From positions 2,019,211 through 2,083,210 of the forward strand of contig NZ_GG697169.2 of assembly GCF_000161835.1 (NCBI RefSeq): a stretch of 64,000 bases of DNA. The letters run 5' to 3'. The notes beneath the pieces were generated by a model, which was not told where the DNA came from, made no database searches, and was given only the letters and a program-made list of their open reading frames with translations. Positions within the stretch are counted from its first letter, which is position 1. The number at the start of each line of letters is the position of its first letter. This document shows, one piece after another, positions 61,518 through 64,000 of this stretch. The stretch is from Thalassobium sp. R2A62. Lineage in GTDB: Bacteria; Pseudomonadota; Alphaproteobacteria; Rhodobacterales; Rhodobacteraceae. Made by a program: the position numbers and the translations under genes.

Positions 61518-62975
61518 TTAGCTCCCCATACGGGATTCAATGCGTTCGATCATTTGAGCGGGCACCTCATCCTGTTCCAGTTGGGAAATCACCCGCGCTT
61601 TGGCCTCGGCCGGCATACGGTTGTTACCTTCGACAAAGGCAATCAGTTTCTCGCGACGCTGCGAGGTAAGTTCGACCATCGCAGGCGCGTCAGGAATTGT
61701 AGCGTCCTCGGCGCCCAGCGCCCTGACCTTGATCCCAGCCCCAAGAAGCGGTGAGCGTTCGCTAACAACCATGCGCGCCCTGAGGCCGCGACCTTGGACA
61801 ATCACATCATCACCCTGACGGCGCAGCAATGTGACCTCTATCTCTTCGAGCCGTTCATCATCTTTGACCGCTAGAACAGTGCCGTCTGCACCCAATGCAG
61901 TCGCTGGTAGCTGGGCGACACGTTGTAGTGCCGGCTCGTCGATCAAAACGGAAACAAAATCACCGGCGCGAAAACCCGCCGTGGTCGACAAAGTTGCAAA
62001 TAACAAACGTCCTGTTTGACCATCACCAACCTCGGCGCTTTCGCGATCAATGCGGCCCGATGTAATCAAGTCGATGCCACCAACGTTCAGCACTATTTGC
62101 AGCGGCGACGACACGAGAGTGCCCGCATCATTCAGCAGCCGCGTGTATTGTTCTGTCGAGATACGGAATGCCGCCTCAAGCTCGCTTGGGTCAATCAATC
62201 TACCCAGCACCTCGTTCGCGCCAACTCGGCCGCCTTGGACAATGGAAACGCCGCTTAGGATACCGTCAAATTCGGCTTGGATTTCGGTATTTTCCAAATC
62301 GCGAGTGGCTTCGGTCAGGCTGATCGCGACTCGGGCCAGTTGGGTCCGGGCCTGATCAATACGGGTCTCAGCCTGTGCAATCGCACTGCGACGAGCCAGC
62401 ACCGTTTGCCGCGCGGACGATGCCGCGAGCTCTGCGGTCTCAACGGCAGTCGCTGTGCCCACGCCACGCGCTTGCAAATCTTGTTGCCGTTCGAATGCAT
62501 TTTCACGCAGCCGCGCCTGATCTTCAGCAGATTCCAATTCATCTTGGGACAAAACAAGCGTGCGCTCTGCATCGCGCAAATCTGCCTCGGCTTCGAGCTG
62601 ATCGGCGCGCACACGAGCCAAGGCTGTTTCTGCATCCACGGGATCAATCCGAAGCAAAAGGTCACCCTCAGAAACTGCGCCGCCATCCTCGACGCCCGCA
62701 CCAACCTCGACGACAGTGCCGCCAACGGCACTGCGCAATTCGAGGCTGCGTCGACTTTGCACTTGGCCAAAGACCGTCATGCGAGGCACAACTTCGGTTG
62801 GCTCGTAGGTAATGACATTCACGGCAAAGACCCGTTCACGCTGTGGGCGATCACGTTGCTCTTGGGACATACGGTCTTGGACCGCGCCACGGATCATATT
62901 TCCGGCGAGTGCAAGCAAACTCAGCGTCGCGAACAACAGAAATACACCGAAAATACTACGTTTTAGAAATCTCAT
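61518..62975 (-). CDS. RND efflux periplasmic adaptor (membrane fusion protein)
   Basis: 485 residues. N-terminal membrane anchor (about 7-27), a lipoyl/barrel pair around LRSAVGGTVVEVGAGVEDGG and EIQAEFDGILSGVSIVQGGR, and a long coiled-coil hairpin between them (about 115-225), then a beta-barrel (about 260-350). It links the permease at 58.1-61.5 kb to an outer-membrane channel. AAAGGACGG precedes the ATG. The C-terminal tail is helical and unrecognised. Confidence 0.92.
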   Translation of the reverse strand: MRFLKRSIFGVFLLFATLSLLALAGNMIRGAVQDRMSQEQRDRPQRERVFAVNVITYEPTEVVPRMTVFGQVQSRRSLELRSAVGGTVVEVGAGVEDGGAVSEGDLLLRIDPVDAETALARVRADQLEAEADLRDAERTLVLSQDELESAEDQARLRENAFERQQDLQARGVGTATAVETAELAASSARQTVLARRSAIAQAETRIDQARTQLARVAISLTEATRDLENTEIQAEFDGILSGVSIVQGGRVGANEVLGRLIDPSELEAAFRISTEQYTRLLNDAGTLVSSPLQIVLNVGGIDLITSGRIDRESAEVGDGQTGRLLFATLSTTAGFRAGDFVSVLIDEPALQRVAQLPATALGADGTVLAVKDDERLEEIEVTLLRRQGDDVIVQGRGLRARMVVSERSPLLGAGIKVRALGAEDATIPDAPAMVELTSQRREKLIAFVEGNNRMPAEAKARVISQLEQDEVPAQMIERIESRMGS

Positions 62976-63062
62976 TGAGCCGTCCTTTGGATCCCAACCT
63001 AGCTATTGAGCTCAACCTAGTTCCGGAAATCGATCCGACCACACCTTGAACGCGTCAACTTA

Positions 63063-63596
63063 CTATTTCCGTCGCTGTTTTTCAGTCAAACGCGGAAAAA
63101 TCTCAACAAAGTTACAGGGTTTGTGCCGATAATCGAGTTGGTGCACCAAAATACCGTCCCAAGCGTCGCGGCAAGCACCCGGTGATCCGGGCAATGCAAA
63201 CAAATAGGTTCCATGAGCCACGCCGCCCGTCGCGCGACTTTGAACTGCTGATGTTCCGATCTTTGCCATCGAGACATGGGTAAAGACTGTGCCAAACGCA
63301 TCAATCTCTTTTTCATAGACGTCGCGGTGAGCCTCGACAGTCACATCGCGCCCCGTCAGCCCAGTGCCCCCCGTCGAAATCACGACATCAATCAAGGGGT
63401 CAGCGCACCATGTTCTCAGCTGATCCGCGATTTCGGACCGCTCGTCAGGTAGAATGGCACGCGCGGCAAGCGAATGACCCGCATCAAACAACCGGTCGAC
63501 CAGCGTTTGGCCCGACTTATCTTGGTCCAAGCTACGGCTATCGGACACTGTCAGCACAGCAATCCGTACAGCTATAAATTCACGCTCAACGCTCAT
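63063..63596 (-). CDS. moaB: molybdenum cofactor biosynthesis protein B
   Basis: 177 residues of the MoaB/MogA fold: AVLTVSDSRSLDQDKSGQTL, VISTGGTGLTGRDVT, THVSMAKIGTSAVQSRATGG and LFALPGSPGACRDAWDGILV. MogA-like members adenylate molybdopterin; MoaB role varies by species. It belongs to the same pathway as the 45.8-50.4 kb operon but is separate from it. Its ATG overlaps the UDG stop by 11 bases. Confidence 0.93.
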   Translation of the reverse strand: MSVEREFIAVRIAVLTVSDSRSLDQDKSGQTLVDRLFDAGHSLAARAILPDERSEIADQLRTWCADPLIDVVISTGGTGLTGRDVTVEAHRDVYEKEIDAFGTVFTHVSMAKIGTSAVQSRATGGVAHGTYLFALPGSPGACRDAWDGILVHQLDYRHKPCNFVEIFPRLTEKQRRK

Positions 63597-64000
63597 TCAG
63601 TTTTGCCTTTACCATCAACAGATCATGCCATGCCTCACGCTTGGCCGCTGGTGTCCGCAATAAAAACTCGGGGTTAAACATGGGCAGAACGGGGCGATTG
63701 AACCCTGTTAGCCATTGCCCTCTGAGACGTGTAATCCCGTTGCGCCCCAGCGCGGCCTGACACGAAACGTTGCCCATCAAGATGACAATTTTGGGGTCGA
63801 CCAATTCGACCAACCGCTCGAGGAACGGCATTGTCATAGCCAGTTCGGTCGCATTCGGGTCCCGATTGGGGGGCCGCCAGGGCATGACGCTTGCTACAAA
63901 CACACCGGTCTCGGGGTCAGTCGCGTTGCGATCACGCCCAATCGCGGCGAGCATCCGGTCAAGCAATTGTCCCGCAGCACCAACGAAAGCACGGCCCTCG
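63586..64000 (-). CDS. uracil-DNA glycosylase, family 4-like (5' end beyond window)
   Basis: Only the last 137 codons are inside. The first visible residues EGRAFVGAAGQLLDRMLAA are the uracil-recognition segment of family 4 (Fe-S) glycosylases, followed by VASVMPWRPPNRDPNATELA, ILMGNVSCQAALG and MFNPEFLLRTPAAKREAW. Removes uracil from DNA. The N-terminal Cys ligands lie off the edge. It precedes and overlaps moaB. Confidence 0.88.
   Translation of the reverse strand, partial: EGRAFVGAAGQLLDRMLAAIGRDRNATDPETGVFVASVMPWRPPNRDPNATELAMTMPFLERLVELVDPKIVILMGNVSCQAALGRNGITRLRGQWLTGFNRPVLPMFNPEFLLRTPAAKREAWHDLLMVKAKLNER

Overview
The window is a dense, mostly housekeeping stretch of a marine-type alphaproteobacterial chromosome, most likely a member of the Roseobacter group (Rhodobacteraceae). 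This rests on gene content and order. It carries an L-malyl-CoA/beta-methylmalyl-CoA lyase, an aa3-oxidase small subunit IV, a long-chain polyprenyl (probably decaprenyl) diphosphate synthase, ETF-ubiquinone oxidoreductase, phaA-phaB, and the argH / small lipoprotein / DUF2834 / lysA / DUF4175 order. I see no rRNA, tRNA, CRISPR array, insertion sequence, prophage, integron or toxin-antitoxin pair. Both ends cut through genes: a YtoQ-like gene on the left and a uracil-DNA glycosylase on the right.

Layout. 1-7 kb (minus): ytoQ (partial), pheT, pheS, rplT, rpmI, a small membrane protein and pyruvate kinase. 7.1-8.5 kb (plus): N-formylglutamate amidohydrolase, a carboxymethyl-hydroxymuconate-isomerase-like protein and DUF1244. 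8.8-13.4 kb: an RTX calcium-binding protein facing a membrane-anchored helix-hairpin-helix protein and a heavily broken OmpA-family repeat gene. 13.5-16.4 kb (minus): dgcN-dgcA-dat, a compact D-glutamate / D-amino-acid catabolic operon. 16.6-21.2 kb: TIM-barrel isomerase, mcl1, accA and a class II lysS. 21.3-24.2 kb (minus): the overlapping chain ftsE-ftsX-plsC-PPOX gene, the last with an internal stop. 24.4-31.8 kb: zinc-ribbon protein, DUF4175 protein, lysA, DUF2834, lipoprotein, argH, and a divergent TlpA-like thioredoxin. 31.8-36.8 kb: tag (internal stop), EAL phosphodiesterase, phaA-phaB and a GcvA-type LysR regulator. 36.8-45.3 kb: DUF465, TrmN6-like methyltransferase, DUF2007, polyprenyl synthase, ispE, TPR protein, ETF-QO, greA. 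45.3-50.4 kb (minus): six overlapping genes for molybdenum cofactor maturation, fdhD to a GNAT gene, including a MoeA fusion. 50.4-58.1 kb: azlCD, a lipoprotein, CoxIV, DUF6173, an MBL hydrolase, acyl-CoA dehydrogenase, tsaC, YqgE and a DsbD-N protein. 58.1-64 kb (minus): an RND efflux pump, moaB and UDG.

How genes work together: dgcN-dgcA-dat should recycle D-glutamate from peptidoglycan or detritus. The fdhD-mobA-mobB-moeA genes and the separate moaB build and insert Mo cofactor. phaA-phaB make 3-hydroxybutyryl-CoA. The acyl-CoA dehydrogenase and ETF-QO feed electrons to ubiquinone.

Most notable are three genes broken by in-frame stops or frameshifts while otherwise well conserved (OmpA-repeat protein, PPOX flavoprotein, tag). 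Others are a set of inverted repeats in promoter regions (mcl1, phaA, acyl-CoA dehydrogenase/tsaC, greA leader), an RNase-H-like domain fused to MoeA, and several small genes under 60 codons. I did not find a defence system or another clearly undescribed multi-gene machine. The best leads toward something new are the Mo-cofactor operon with its fused and membrane partners, and the cluster of recent gene lesions.
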